A stretch of 33,143 bases of DNA from an uncultured Bacillota bacterium. GTDB lineage: Bacteria > Bacillota_I > Bacilli_A > Erysipelotrichales > Erysipelotrichaceae. This document shows positions 1 to 7,453 of the stretch, in pieces. Below the pieces are notes generated by a model, which was not told where the DNA came from, searched no databases, and saw only the letters and a list, made by a program, of their open reading frames with translations. Position 1 is the first letter of the stretch, and each line of letters starts with the position of its first letter. The DNA lies in contig CASFYR010000030.1 in assembly GCA_949298975.1 (NCBI GenBank), positions 1 through 33,143 of the forward strand. The letters run 5' to 3'. The position numbers and the translations under genes were made by a program.

Positions 1-392
1 ATCGTTATTGTACCCAGATGGAAATAATTGTTTATCGTTGAAATAACGAAAAACAACGCAGTACCAAAAGCGATATAACAGATAAAGCTAACCAGAAAAT
101 CAAACCAAGAAACATTGCTCTTGCGGCAAAACTCCGTAACCTTTACTCTTGATATCTTCAACAATAAAGTAAAAGGTATCAGCGTTCCGACAATGATAAT
201 GATATATGTCAAATAACCCATGATATTCTTGGTATTGGGGTCAATCATAGCCGATGGATGTTTTATTGTGTAGTACATTTGGAAAACCATTGGCAAAACC
301 AGAACCAGGAGCACATAAAGGAACATGGTCAAACCCACGCTTGAAAATTCCTTTTTGCAGCTTTTCAAAGATACTTTACGTTTTCTTACCAT
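1..392 (-). CDS. Membrane protein, N-terminal part (cut by window edge), possibly CPBP-family
   Basis: This is the start of a minus-strand gene that runs off the left edge, so about 130 residues are visible. It opens with a short basic segment (MVRKRKVSLKSC) followed by three hydrophobic stretches (around LYVLLVLVLPMVF, YIIIIVGTLIPF and FICYIAFGTALFFV). It is therefore a multi-pass membrane protein. The overall look resembles the N-terminus of CPBP/Abi-type intramembrane proteases, but the diagnostic EExxxR and HxxxN motifs would lie outside the window, so the family is a guess. I chose the ATG at 392 because an extended -10 sequence sits exactly 6 bases upstream of it. An in-frame ATG at 410 is the alternative. 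It diverges from the FAD oxidoreductase gene. Confidence 0.6.
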   Translation of the reverse strand, partial: MVRKRKVSLKSCKKEFSSVGLTMFLYVLLVLVLPMVFQMYYTIKHPSAMIDPNTKNIMGYLTYIIIIVGTLIPFTLLLKISRVKVTEFCRKSNVSWFDFLVSFICYIAFGTALFFVISTINNYFHLGTIT

Positions 393-398
393 AAATAA

Positions 399-407
399 AT
401 TATTGCA
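399..407 (-). promoter_or_regulatory. Extended -10 element for a leaderless minus-strand start
   Basis: Read on the minus strand the sequence is TGCAATAAT, an extended -10 (TGn plus AATAAT, one mismatch to TATAAT). It ends 6 bases before the ATG at 392. The -35 region is poor. If the upstream ATG at 410 were the true start this call would fall. Confidence 0.4.
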
Positions 408-435
408 CATTATTCTCGTTTAGAAAATATTAAAG

Positions 436-441
436 TATAAT
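436..441 (+). promoter_or_regulatory. -10 box placing transcription start on the ATG at 448
   Basis: There is a perfect TATAAT hexamer, then six bases (AGAGAC), then ATG. Normal spacing puts the transcription start on or next to the A of the ATG, so the mRNA would be leaderless. No Shine-Dalgarno sequence could fit. Confidence 0.55.
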
Positions 442-447
442 AGAGAC

Positions 448-1995
448 ATGATTTTAATCAAAAATATTCGTCTGACAATTGAAGAAAAAGAAGATACATT
501 ACGCTATAAAACCGCCAGAAAATTAGGAATTGATCCGGGATCTTTTCGTTCTTTCCGCATTGCGCATAAGTCGCTTGATGCCCGTAAAGAACCTTTTTTT
601 AACTATCAGGTCATAGTGGAACTGACGAATGAAAAACGCTTTTTAAAGCGAAACGATATAACGGAATATTTTCCTTTGGATCTTGGTGTTCCTAAAGTTA
701 ATACTTCGATCAGACCGATCGTTATCGGTCTTGGCCCCAGCGGTCTTTTTTGTGCTTACCGTTTACTTGCTGCAGGGATCAGACCGATCGTCATTGAAAG
801 AGGCAGCCGGATTGTCAAGCGTGAAAAAGCGGTTGAACTTTTTACTGATAAGGGTATTTTAGATCCGGAATCCAATGTTCAATATGGCGAAGGCGGCGCC
901 GGAACTTTTTCAGATGCCAAACTTACGACCAGAATCAAAGATCCGCTGATCAATTACATCATTGACGCCCTGATTGCCTTTGGTGCTGATGAAAGCATCG
1001 CTTATGAATCCCATCCTCATATCGGAACCGACAGAATCCGTAATATCATCACTAAAATGACTGACTGGATGATTTCAGAGGGGGCGGATTGTTATTTCGA
1101 TGAAAAAGTTACTGATTTCCTTGTTGAAAACCGACAGATCACCGGCGTTGTTACGAATAATAATCGCTTTGCCAGTCCGATCGTGATCGCGGCATTCGGT
1201 CATAGTGCCTATGACACTTTCACCGCACTGCATCAAAAAGGCGTTTATCTGGAAAATAAAGATATAAGTATTGGTTTCAGGGTTGAGCATCCGCAAAAAA
1301 TGATTGATCTTAATCAATACGGGCCCAAAGCCGCAGCTAAATTAAATATCCCGGCCGAATACTTTTTACGAGCCAAAACAACATCTGGCAAAGGAGTTTA
1401 CAGTTTTTGTATGTGTCCGGGTGGATATGTCATGCCTTCCAGCAGTGATATCGGCGGTATCGTTACTAATGGTATGTCTTTTTCAGATCGCGGTAATGAT
1501 TTAGCCAACAGCGCAATTTTGGCAACAATCAACCAAAGTGATTATGGCAACGATCTTTTCAGCGGTTTTAATTACATCCACAGCATAGAAAAAAACGCTT
1601 ATTTGATTACCAACAGTTATCAGGCTCCTGCGCAAAATATCAAAGACTATCTCAAAAGTCAGACAAATGAACTGATCTTTCCGTCATCTTACTCTTTAGG
1701 TACCGTTAATTACAATTTGAACTATCTTTTCTCTGATAAAATCAATGCAGCATTTCATGAAGCAATTGAATATTTTGATCACCTGATCCCCGGATTTATT
1801 GATCATGGAATTATGGTTGCCCCAGAGACCCGTTCTTCCTGTCCGCTCAGAATTAAGCGCCAGCCTAACGGAGTCAGCATCAATACCGGCGGTCTTTACC
1901 CGATAGGAGAAGGAGCCGGTTATGCCGGGGGAATAATGTCAAGCGCCCTTGACGGAATCAAGGCCGCTGATAAGATCATCGCGCTTTTAGGTTGA
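448..1995 (+). CDS. NAD(FAD)-dependent dehydrogenase, COG2509 family
   Basis: A 515-residue flavoprotein oxidoreductase. A small N-terminal domain of about 85 residues precedes the dinucleotide-binding motif VIGLGPSGLFCA (about 92-103), with the acidic residue at the end of the second strand (VIERGSR). Later come the conserved stretches YGEGGAGTFSDAKL, RVEHPQ and, near the end, APETRSSCPLRI and YPIGEGAGYAGGIMSSALDG. The last is the C-terminal FAD-contacting segment typical of this family. Family members are annotated as uncharacterised FAD-dependent dehydrogenases and the substrate is unknown. The gene is complete. Its ATG lies directly behind a -10 box, so it is probably translated from a leaderless message. 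It runs in the same direction as htrA, 50 bases downstream, which has its own promoter. Confidence 0.88.
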   Translation: MILIKNIRLTIEEKEDTLRYKTARKLGIDPGSFRSFRIAHKSLDARKEPFFNYQVIVELTNEKRFLKRNDITEYFPLDLGVPKVNTSIRPIVIGLGPSGLFCAYRLLAAGIRPIVIERGSRIVKREKAVELFTDKGILDPESNVQYGEGGAGTFSDAKLTTRIKDPLINYIIDALIAFGADESIAYESHPHIGTDRIRNIITKMTDWMISEGADCYFDEKVTDFLVENRQITGVVTNNNRFASPIVIAAFGHSAYDTFTALHQKGVYLENKDISIGFRVEHPQKMIDLNQYGPKAAAKLNIPAEYFLRAKTTSGKGVYSFCMCPGGYVMPSSSDIGGIVTNGMSFSDRGNDLANSAILATINQSDYGNDLFSGFNYIHSIEKNAYLITNSYQAPAQNIKDYLKSQTNELIFPSSYSLGTVNYNLNYLFSDKINAAFHEAIEYFDHLIPGFIDHGIMVAPETRSSCPLRIKRQPNGVSINTGGLYPIGEGAGYAGGIMSSALDGIKAADKIIALLG

Positions 1996-2021
1996 ATTCA
2001 CTTGTAATTCACATTGCTATG

Positions 2022-2027
2022 TATAAT
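2022..2027 (+). promoter_or_regulatory. -10 box of the htrA promoter
   Basis: A perfect TATAAT lies 18 bases upstream of the htrA ATG, with a GAGGTG Shine-Dalgarno sequence at about 2034-2040 in between. This gives a short conventional leader. No strong -35 is visible. Confidence 0.5.
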
Positions 2028-2045
2028 TGTTGATGAGGTGAAAAA

Positions 2046-3131
2046 ATGAAAACAACGATTAAAAACTTATGTATTATTTTTCTGGTAGCACTGCTTGGCG
2101 GTTTCGTCGGCACTTTAGGCGCCAGCGAACTAAATAAAGCTAACGGCAATTACAACAGTACCTACAATACTCAGACCGTTTATACCAACAAAGAATCATC
2201 TGATGTCAAAAGTGCGATTCAAAAAGCGTATGATACCGTGGTCAGGATTGAGTGCAGTATTTCTGAACAGGATTTCTTCAATCAGGTTACCGGTACATCT
2301 TCCGGTTCCGGGGTGATTATCTCTGCCGACGGCTATATCATAACCAACCATCATGTAATTGGCGGGGCAACTGACATCAAAGTGTATTTGACCGACAATA
2401 CCGAATATGAAGCAACCATTATCGGCAGCGATGAAAAATCCGATATCGCCGTTTTAAAAATTGACGCCAAAAATCTTGATTACGCCGAATTCGCCGACAG
2501 CGACGCTGTTGAAGTCGGTGATGATGCCATCGCCATCGGCAATCCCCTTGGCAGCGGTATCTCGGTAACGACCGGGATCATTTCGGCCACTCATAAACAG
2601 ATCGTCATCAATAACGAATCGATGAATCTGCTCCAGACAAACGCCCAGATCAACAGCGGCAACTCCGGCGGCGGCTTATTCAATATTTCCGGACAACTGA
2701 TCGGGATTGTCAATGCCAAAACATCAAGCTCCAACAACGGCGTTACGGTAGAAGGCTTGGGTTATGCCATTCCATCCAATACGGCTAAAAATATTGCCGA
2801 TGCCTTGATTAATGACGGCTATGTCAAAGATCGGCCAACGCTGGGTGTAACTGTGACCGAGGTCGGCAACAATATGCAAGGCTTTGATGCCGGATTATAT
2901 ATTACTGATATTACCGAAGATTCCGCCGCTCAGAAAGCCGGATTACAGGCTTATGACCGGATCATTGAATTCAACGGCGTAGAAATAAGCGGATATACAG
3001 ATCTTAGCGCCGAATTAAGTAAATTGAGCGTCGGCGATGTAATTGAGATGGTGGTCATCAGAAACAACCAGGAAGCAAAAATAAATATCACTTTGGGCGA
3101 GGCAACTAACACCGGCACTTCAGCCAACTGA
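2046..3131 (+). CDS. htrA: HtrA/DegP-like membrane-anchored serine protease
   Basis: A 361-residue S1C-family protease for quality control of misfolded envelope proteins. Residues about 5-26 form an uncleaved signal anchor, so the protease domain faces outward. A short linker rich in N, T and Y follows. The trypsin-like domain shows the catalytic triad: His103 in TNHHVIGG, Asp133 in EKSDIAVL and Ser207 in GNSGGGLFN. One PDZ domain occupies about 265-350 (GLYITDITEDSAAQKAGL, DRIIEFNGVEI). A single PDZ domain and an N-terminal anchor match the usual HtrA/YkdA/DegP layout of Bacillota. The Shine-Dalgarno site is GAGGTG, 5-6 bases before the ATG. It stands alone between two genes that appear leaderless. 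Confidence 0.93.
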   Translation: MKTTIKNLCIIFLVALLGGFVGTLGASELNKANGNYNSTYNTQTVYTNKESSDVKSAIQKAYDTVVRIECSISEQDFFNQVTGTSSGSGVIISADGYIITNHHVIGGATDIKVYLTDNTEYEATIIGSDEKSDIAVLKIDAKNLDYAEFADSDAVEVGDDAIAIGNPLGSGISVTTGIISATHKQIVINNESMNLLQTNAQINSGNSGGGLFNISGQLIGIVNAKTSSSNNGVTVEGLGYAIPSNTAKNIADALINDGYVKDRPTLGVTVTEVGNNMQGFDAGLYITDITEDSAAQKAGLQAYDRIIEFNGVEISGYTDLSAELSKLSVGDVIEMVVIRNNQEAKINITLGEATNTGTSAN

Positions 3132-3160
3132 TCCTTATTCTTTCAAGTATGGCGCATTTA

Positions 3161-3169
3161 TGATAGAAT
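3161..3169 (+). promoter_or_regulatory. Extended -10 element placing transcription start on the ATG at 3176
   Basis: TGATAGAAT is an extended -10 (TGn plus TAGAAT). It is followed by six bases (AAAGTC) and the ATG. There is no Shine-Dalgarno sequence, so a leaderless transcript is predicted. The 12-mer TTATGATAGAAT (3158-3169) recurs at the PBP promoter (25736-25747). Confidence 0.55.
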
Positions 3170-3175
3170 AAAGTC

Positions 3176-3559
3176 ATGAATAAGGAAGAAACCAGACAGA
3201 ATTATTTAGAGGCTATTTATTTTATCGCCCTTAAGAACAAATCAGTCAGAGCTATTGATATTGTTGAATATATGGGTTTTTCAAGACCAACCGTTTCGAT
3301 TGCTTTAAAGCAGTTAAGCGAAGACGGTTATGTTGAGATTCACAACAACCAGATAACTTTGACTGAAACCGGACAAAAAGAAGCCTATCGCATGTATGAA
3401 CGTCATATGCTGATCGCGGAAATATTCATGCGGCTGGGCGTTGATGAAAAAACAGCCTATCACGATGCCTGCATGATCGAACACGACATCAGCGATGAAA
3501 CATTTGCGGCCATCAGACGCGCTTACGCCAACCATAAACAACCTAAAGGACAAGATTAA
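3176..3559 (+). CDS. DtxR/MntR-family metal-dependent transcriptional regulator
   Basis: A 127-residue two-domain repressor of the short MntR type, with no SH3-like third domain. The winged helix spans about 1-65 (recognition region YMGFSRPTVSIALKQLSEDGYVEI) and the dimerisation and metal-binding helices lie at about 66-127. Metal-ligand positions can be aligned with Bacillus subtilis MntR: His77, Glu102 and His103 are kept and Glu12 matches MntR Glu11. However, Asn9 replaces MntR Asp8 and Cys99 replaces MntR Glu99. DtxR-type iron regulators have a Cys at that second position (DACMIEHDIS here). Family membership is clear but the metal sensed (Mn or Fe) is not. No metal transporter lies nearby. 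The stop codon lies within the terminator hairpin. Confidence 0.85.
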   Translation: MNKEETRQNYLEAIYFIALKNKSVRAIDIVEYMGFSRPTVSIALKQLSEDGYVEIHNNQITLTETGQKEAYRMYERHMLIAEIFMRLGVDEKTAYHDACMIEHDISDETFAAIRRAYANHKQPKGQD

Positions 3560-3571
3560 TTTGTCCTTTTT
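3545..3571 (+). terminator. Rho-independent terminator after the MntR-like gene
   Basis: A nine-base stem, AAAGGACAA with TTGTCCTTT, surrounds a 7-base loop and is followed by more T residues. The stem starts inside the coding region and the loop contains the stop codon. Confidence 0.75.
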
Positions 3572-3589
3572 AATTAATAATTTACACTT

Positions 3590-3603
3590 TATAATCGCTT
3601 TTA
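3590..3603 (-). promoter_or_regulatory. Candidate cre-like (CcpA) site upstream of agaZ
   Basis: The minus strand reads TAAAAGCGATTATA, 12 of 14 matches to the cre consensus TGWAANCGNTNWCA, with mismatches at the symmetric positions 2 and 13. It touches the likely -35 of agaZ (3601-3606), where binding would repress. This rests on a consensus match only. Confidence 0.3.
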
Positions 3604-3630
3604 ACAAACATTCATAAGATATGATATAAT
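3601..3630 (+). promoter_or_regulatory. Promoter of agaZ
   Basis: A -35-like TTAACA (3601-3606), an 18-base spacer, and the extended -10 TGATATAAT (3622-3630). The leader is short and carries the Shine-Dalgarno sequence GAGGAGG at about 3637-3643. Confidence 0.55.
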
Positions 3631-3650
3631 GCGTTTGAGGAGGAGTGAAA

Positions 3651-4970
3651 ATGCGTCAAAATCCATTAAAAAAGCTGGTCGATGTCCAAAAAAGCGGCAA
3701 GGCAATCGGTATTTATTCTGCCTGCAGCGCCAATCGTTTTGTTATCGAAGCGGTATTGACCAGAGGCAAGCAAGATGATTCGTGCGTTCTGATTGAAAGT
3801 ACTGCTAATCAGTGTGATCAGTTCGGCGGATACACCGGAATGAAACCGGAAGATTTCAAGAATTATGTCTATGAAACAGCAAATAAGATCGGTTTTAATA
3901 CTGATAAACTGTTCTTGGGCGGTGATCATTTAGGCCCATTGACTTGGTCATCATTAAACGAAAAAGAAGCGATGAAAAATGCCGAGGATCTAATCCGCGC
4001 GTATGTTCTGGCCGGTTTCAGCAAGATCCATATCGACACCAGCATGAAGCTGGCTGATGACGATAAAGAGACAAGATTATCGGATGAAGTAATTGCCAAA
4101 AGAGGTGCCAGACTGGCAAAAGTAGCAGAAGAGGCTTTTTTGGAGCGATTAAAAGCGGAACCAAACGCTGTTGAACCTATCTACATCGTCGGCAGTGAAG
4201 TACCGATCCCAGGCGGTTCGCAGGCTGCTGTTGATGAAGGGGTGCAGGTAACTAAAGTTGAAGATTTCAAAAAGACGGTCGAAACTTTCAAAGAAGAGTT
4301 TTATGCCAATGGTCTTCAAGAAGCCTGGAAAAAGGTTATCGCTATCGTCGTTCAGCCGGGAGTAGAAGAAAAAGATGCCGGATGCACTGAATATGATCGT
4401 GATAAAGCTAAAGAGCTTACTTCAGCAATCAAAGCATATCCTGATTTGATCTTTGAAGGCCACTCTACCGACTATCAAACCAAGATCAAACTTAAGGAAC
4501 TGGTTGAAGACGGGGTTGCGATCTTAAAAGTAGGTCCGGGATTATCATTTGCGGCCAGAGAAGGATTATTCGCCTTAAGTTTCATTGAAGATGAATACTA
4601 TGCCGGCAGCGATCATATCCGAAGCAATTTCCGTGCTGTGCTGGAAACAGAAATGCTTAAAAATGATAAAAACTGGAAAAAGCACTATCATGGTAATGAG
4701 CACGAACTATTGATCAAACGCAAATATTCATTCTCTGACCGTTCGCGCTATTACATGCAAACACCGGCAGTTGAAGAATCTATTGAAGTATTGCTGGCAA
4801 ACTTCAAAAACGGGGTTCCACTGAATCTGCTAAGTCAATTCATGCCGATCCAATACACCAAAGTTCGTGAAGGTCTACTACCTAATGAACCGGAGGCTTT
4901 GATTATCGATCGGGTCATCAATACGATCGACGAATATTTATACGCTACCAATCAAAAAGAATTATTCTAA
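3651..4970 (+). CDS. agaZ: AgaZ/GatZ/KbaZ-like tagatose-bisphosphate aldolase-associated protein
   Basis: A 439-residue protein of the GatZ/KbaZ/AgaZ family. Visible family blocks include FLGGDHLGPLTW (about 88-99), HIDTSMKLADDD (127-138), YIVGSEVPIPGG (178-189) and FEGHSTDYQT. In E. coli, GatZ and KbaZ are needed for full activity and stability of the class II tagatose-1,6-bisphosphate aldolase subunits GatY and KbaY. In some amino-sugar pathways AgaZ has instead been proposed as a tagatose-6-phosphate kinase, so the reaction is not settled. No GatY/KbaY partner is in the window. I chose the ATG at 3651, 7 bases after GAGGAGG; the GTG at 3645 sits too close to that site. The gene is separate from the PTS operons but fits the same amino-sugar pathway. 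Confidence 0.87.
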   Translation: MRQNPLKKLVDVQKSGKAIGIYSACSANRFVIEAVLTRGKQDDSCVLIESTANQCDQFGGYTGMKPEDFKNYVYETANKIGFNTDKLFLGGDHLGPLTWSSLNEKEAMKNAEDLIRAYVLAGFSKIHIDTSMKLADDDKETRLSDEVIAKRGARLAKVAEEAFLERLKAEPNAVEPIYIVGSEVPIPGGSQAAVDEGVQVTKVEDFKKTVETFKEEFYANGLQEAWKKVIAIVVQPGVEEKDAGCTEYDRDKAKELTSAIKAYPDLIFEGHSTDYQTKIKLKELVEDGVAILKVGPGLSFAAREGLFALSFIEDEYYAGSDHIRSNFRAVLETEMLKNDKNWKKHYHGNEHELLIKRKYSFSDRSRYYMQTPAVEESIEVLLANFKNGVPLNLLSQFMPIQYTKVREGLLPNEPEALIIDRVINTIDEYLYATNQKELF

Positions 4971-4976
4971 TAAACA

Positions 4977-5012
4977 AAACAGGAAGATGTATTATGCATC
5001 TTCCTGTTTTTT
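4977..5012. terminator. Bidirectional terminator between agaZ and the convergent 212-residue gene
   Basis: A perfect 14-base stem (4977-4990 with 4997-5010) has a 6-base loop. T residues follow on the plus strand, and the A-rich left arm gives a U-tract when read leftward. It serves two convergent genes. Confidence 0.85.
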
Positions 5013-5030
5013 TATGATGGCAATATAAAA

Positions 5031-5669
5031 TTATTTTTCCGTTTTTTCCTTATGATCACGGGCCAGCTTACGGTCAAGGAGCTCAATATGTTTTTCTGAC
5101 AAACGGCGATATTCTTGAGCTTTTTTCTTTTCTCCCATATTTTCATACATCAGAGAAATCAAGAATTCATTAACTCCTTTATACATATCCTGCATATCGG
5201 CCGTTTCTTCTAATAGTTCATCCAGATATTTATGACCTTTCAGAATATAGATATCATAGATCCGATCAGCCTCTTTTTTGATCTGTTCATTACTTAATGT
5301 ATGAACAAGGTCAAGATACTCTTTGGTTTTGGCAGGATTTTCCAAACTTACATAGTAGTTAAAACCTTTCATGTAAATATCCTGTTTTTGTTTGGTATTC
5401 AAACGATGCTTAATTATTTCAGCAAATCTTTCATCGATCATTTTGGCGTCTGCAGCAACAATCGCCCGATTCAGCTTTAAGTAATCTTTGACATACGGAC
5501 CAAAAACAAATTTGACAAAACCACTTTCAATTTGATTATCAAACTCATCATATTTTTGTGTAGTTATCAGATTGACTAATTTGGCATATTTTTGTCTTTT
5601 GATAAAATTAAAAGCAATGGCCAGCAATAATGCGAAAACTACAAAAACAACTACATAAATATATTTCAT
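5031..5669 (-). CDS. Membrane-anchored TPR-like protein of unknown function
   Basis: A 212-residue protein I cannot assign to a named family. Residues 3-22 form one hydrophobic N-terminal anchor. The rest is charged and helical with repeated alanine/tyrosine-type helix pairs (DIYMKGFNYYVSLENPAKTKEYLDLV, FLISLMYENMGEKKKAQEYRRLSEKHIELL), which look like degenerate tetratricopeptide repeats. A soluble interaction domain is probably held at the membrane. The Shine-Dalgarno sequence AAGGAG lies 7 bases before the ATG. It sits 83 bases downstream of the EIID gene, beyond a 24-base palindrome, so it may be read through from the PTS operon. Nothing in its sequence suggests sugar metabolism. Confidence 0.75.
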   Translation of the reverse strand: MKYIYVVVFVVFALLLAIAFNFIKRQKYAKLVNLITTQKYDEFDNQIESGFVKFVFGPYVKDYLKLNRAIVAADAKMIDERFAEIIKHRLNTKQKQDIYMKGFNYYVSLENPAKTKEYLDLVHTLSNEQIKKEADRIYDIYILKGHKYLDELLEETADMQDMYKGVNEFLISLMYENMGEKKKAQEYRRLSEKHIELLDRKLARDHKEKTEK

Positions 5670-5694
5670 AATAAGCTCCTTATTTTTCTCAAAT

Positions 5695-5718
5695 AAGCAC
5701 GTAGTTAACTACGTGCTT
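5695..5718. repeat. Perfect 24-base palindrome between EIID and the downstream gene
   Basis: The 12-base arm AAGCACGTAGTT is followed at once by its reverse complement, centred on GTTAAC. As RNA it could form a strong hairpin after the PTS operon. The minus-strand downstream sequence (ATTTGAG) has only a weak U-tract, so it may be a weak terminator, an mRNA-stabilising 3' end or a protein-binding site. Confidence 0.7.
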
Positions 5719-5752
5719 GTTGAAGTTCAAGAGAATTTTATCGGGCACTAAA

Positions 5753-6646
5753 TTAAGCGTGCCAAGGAACACCTACTAATGCTTTGTAATCCCCGCTCCA
5801 GATACCAAATGCACATCCGATAATACCAACGAAGATAAATAATAAGATACATTTAGTTGGAGTCCAGTTTCTCTTCTTAATTAAGAAGTAGCAAAGCATA
5901 GTAAATGCAAGCGGGATCATTGCCGGTAAAATACCGTTTAACAGTCCCTGAATATCAATGAAGTTTTCAACAACTTCACCAGCATCGTTAATCTTAGTTC
6001 CGTTAGGAATCATCATTCCTAAAGTAGTAGCGCCATAGTTGCAAGTTAAAGCACCAACAACGAACACACCCAGCATTGAAGCAGCATGAGTGAATTCTCT
6101 GGCATTCTTAGTCAAAATACCGATAGCACTTGAACCAAGTGAGTATGACCAGTACAATAAGAAGAAACGTAAAGCCATCTGAACACCGAAAGTAATGATG
6201 AAGTATAAAACCGGACCTACTAACGAATGTTCAATAGCCATATTTGCTGTGATACCAGCAGTGATCGGAACTAATGTGAACCAGAATAATGCGTCACCAA
6301 TACCGCCTAAAGGACCCATAGCAGCAACACGTACCGAACGGATAGTATTGATATCAGCTTTCTGCTGTTCCAATGAAAGAACAATACCCATAACAAAGGT
6401 TACTAAGAATGGGTGAGTATTGAAGAACTCAAGGTTATGAGTCATTGAAGCACTTAAGTCTTCTTTATTGGTGTGGATCTTTTCAAGACCCGGTAAAATA
6501 CCCCATAACCAGCCGGCTGCCTGCATTCTTTCATAGTTGAAAGAAGCCTGTAACATCATTGACAGCCAAGCCATCTTGTTAAGCGTACCTTTATCAAGCG
6601 GCTTAGCAGGAGTAAGATCCTTATAAGTTAACATATTAGATGCCAT
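5753..6646 (-). CDS. PTS mannose/sorbose-family EIID component, AgaE-like
   Basis: A 297-residue EIID membrane subunit of a mannose-class sugar phosphotransferase permease. It forms the sugar channel together with EIIC. Diagnostic blocks are LQASFNYERMQAAGW (about 32-46) and GPLGGIGDALFWFTLVPI (111-128), followed by C-terminal hydrophobic helices. By eye it resembles E. coli AgaE. The ATG at 6646 is chosen because a GGAGGTC Shine-Dalgarno site lies just upstream. A longer reading frame exists but lacks a ribosome site and would overlap EIIC by about 77 bases. With this start, EIID overlaps the 3' end of EIIC by 11 bases, which suggests translational coupling. It is the last PTS gene of the operon. 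Confidence 0.92.
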   Translation of the reverse strand: MASNMLTYKDLTPAKPLDKGTLNKMAWLSMMLQASFNYERMQAAGWLWGILPGLEKIHTNKEDLSASMTHNLEFFNTHPFLVTFVMGIVLSLEQQKADINTIRSVRVAAMGPLGGIGDALFWFTLVPITAGITANMAIEHSLVGPVLYFIITFGVQMALRFFLLYWSYSLGSSAIGILTKNAREFTHAASMLGVFVVGALTCNYGATTLGMMIPNGTKINDAGEVVENFIDIQGLLNGILPAMIPLAFTMLCYFLIKKRNWTPTKCILLFIFVGIIGCAFGIWSGDYKALVGVPWHA

Positions 6647-7430
6647 CGCCCTGACCTCCATTTCCACCTGCATTAGATAACTTAACATTAGTGTTGAAAT
6701 CATACATAGCAATTGCTATACCGATGAAAGCAACCAGCAATAATGTTGCACCGGAAGTTGCAGAAACATTTCCTAATAAGGCTGCAGCTGCAAAACCGGC
6801 AAAGTAGATACCCCACATATCGTTTGCTAACATTATCTTTAATAAGATAGCGAAACCGACATAACGCATCATACCACCAGCAGCACTTAAGCCGCCCATT
6901 ACCCAGCTGAAGTCCTTAGAGAACTGATCAAGCGGTCCGGCAACTGTGTCAAGACCAACATAAGCGACAACTGCCAGTACAGCGAACAACGAACCTAAAA
7001 TAGCCATTGAAATAAAGTTAACTTTAACGATTCCGCTTGGTTTAGCTTCAGCAGCCGCTTTATCAGCACCGGCCATTAAGAAAGCCATGAATGAGAATGT
7101 CAAAGTAACTACATATTGACCGAATAAAGCGAAGACAACTGAGGCACCTAAAGCTGCCTGAGTATCAAATCCTGCTTTAACAGCAAACAATACAGCAACA
7201 ATACCACCTAATACGGCATTTGGTGGCTGAGCACCGCCGACAGGCATGTTACCAACCATCATCAATTCGTAAGTACCACCGATTTCAAGACCGATGTTGA
7301 CATCACCCATAATCAGACCGATAATCGGGCAAGCGATGATTGGACGGTAAACTAATTCAGTTAATGAAAACTGATCAATTGCAAAGATGAAAGTTACAAC
7401 AGCCAGTAATACTATTTGAATTACATCCAT
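6636..7430 (-). CDS. PTS mannose/sorbose-family EIIC component, AgaW-like
   Basis: A 264-residue multi-helix EIIC permease subunit. Family features are seen in the first half: YRPIIACPIIGLIMGDVNIGLEIGG, TYELMMVGNMPVGGAQPPNAVLGGIVAV. These match the sorbose/mannose EIIC fold, in which this region helps select the sugar. The C-terminal tail is glycine rich, and its DNA doubles as the Shine-Dalgarno region of EIID. The gene starts 23 bases after EIIB, with an AAAGGGAAA ribosome site. Substrate assignment to N-acetylgalactosamine or galactosamine comes from resemblance to the Aga set and the linked AgaS, not from this protein alone. Confidence 0.92.
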   Translation of the reverse strand: MDVIQIVLLAVVTFIFAIDQFSLTELVYRPIIACPIIGLIMGDVNIGLEIGGTYELMMVGNMPVGGAQPPNAVLGGIVAVLFAVKAGFDTQAALGASVVFALFGQYVVTLTFSFMAFLMAGADKAAAEAKPSGIVKVNFISMAILGSLFAVLAVVAYVGLDTVAGPLDQFSKDFSWVMGGLSAAGGMMRYVGFAILLKIMLANDMWGIYFAGFAAAALLGNVSATSGATLLLVAFIGIAIAMYDFNTNVKLSNAGGNGGQGDGI

Positions 7431-7453
7431 TGAATATTTTCCCTTTCTTTAGA

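Noticed and set aside
6647-6712. Longer EIID start at 6712
   Set aside because: It has no ribosome site and would overlap EIIC heavily, while the ATG at 6646 has GGAGG at the right distance and matches family N-termini.
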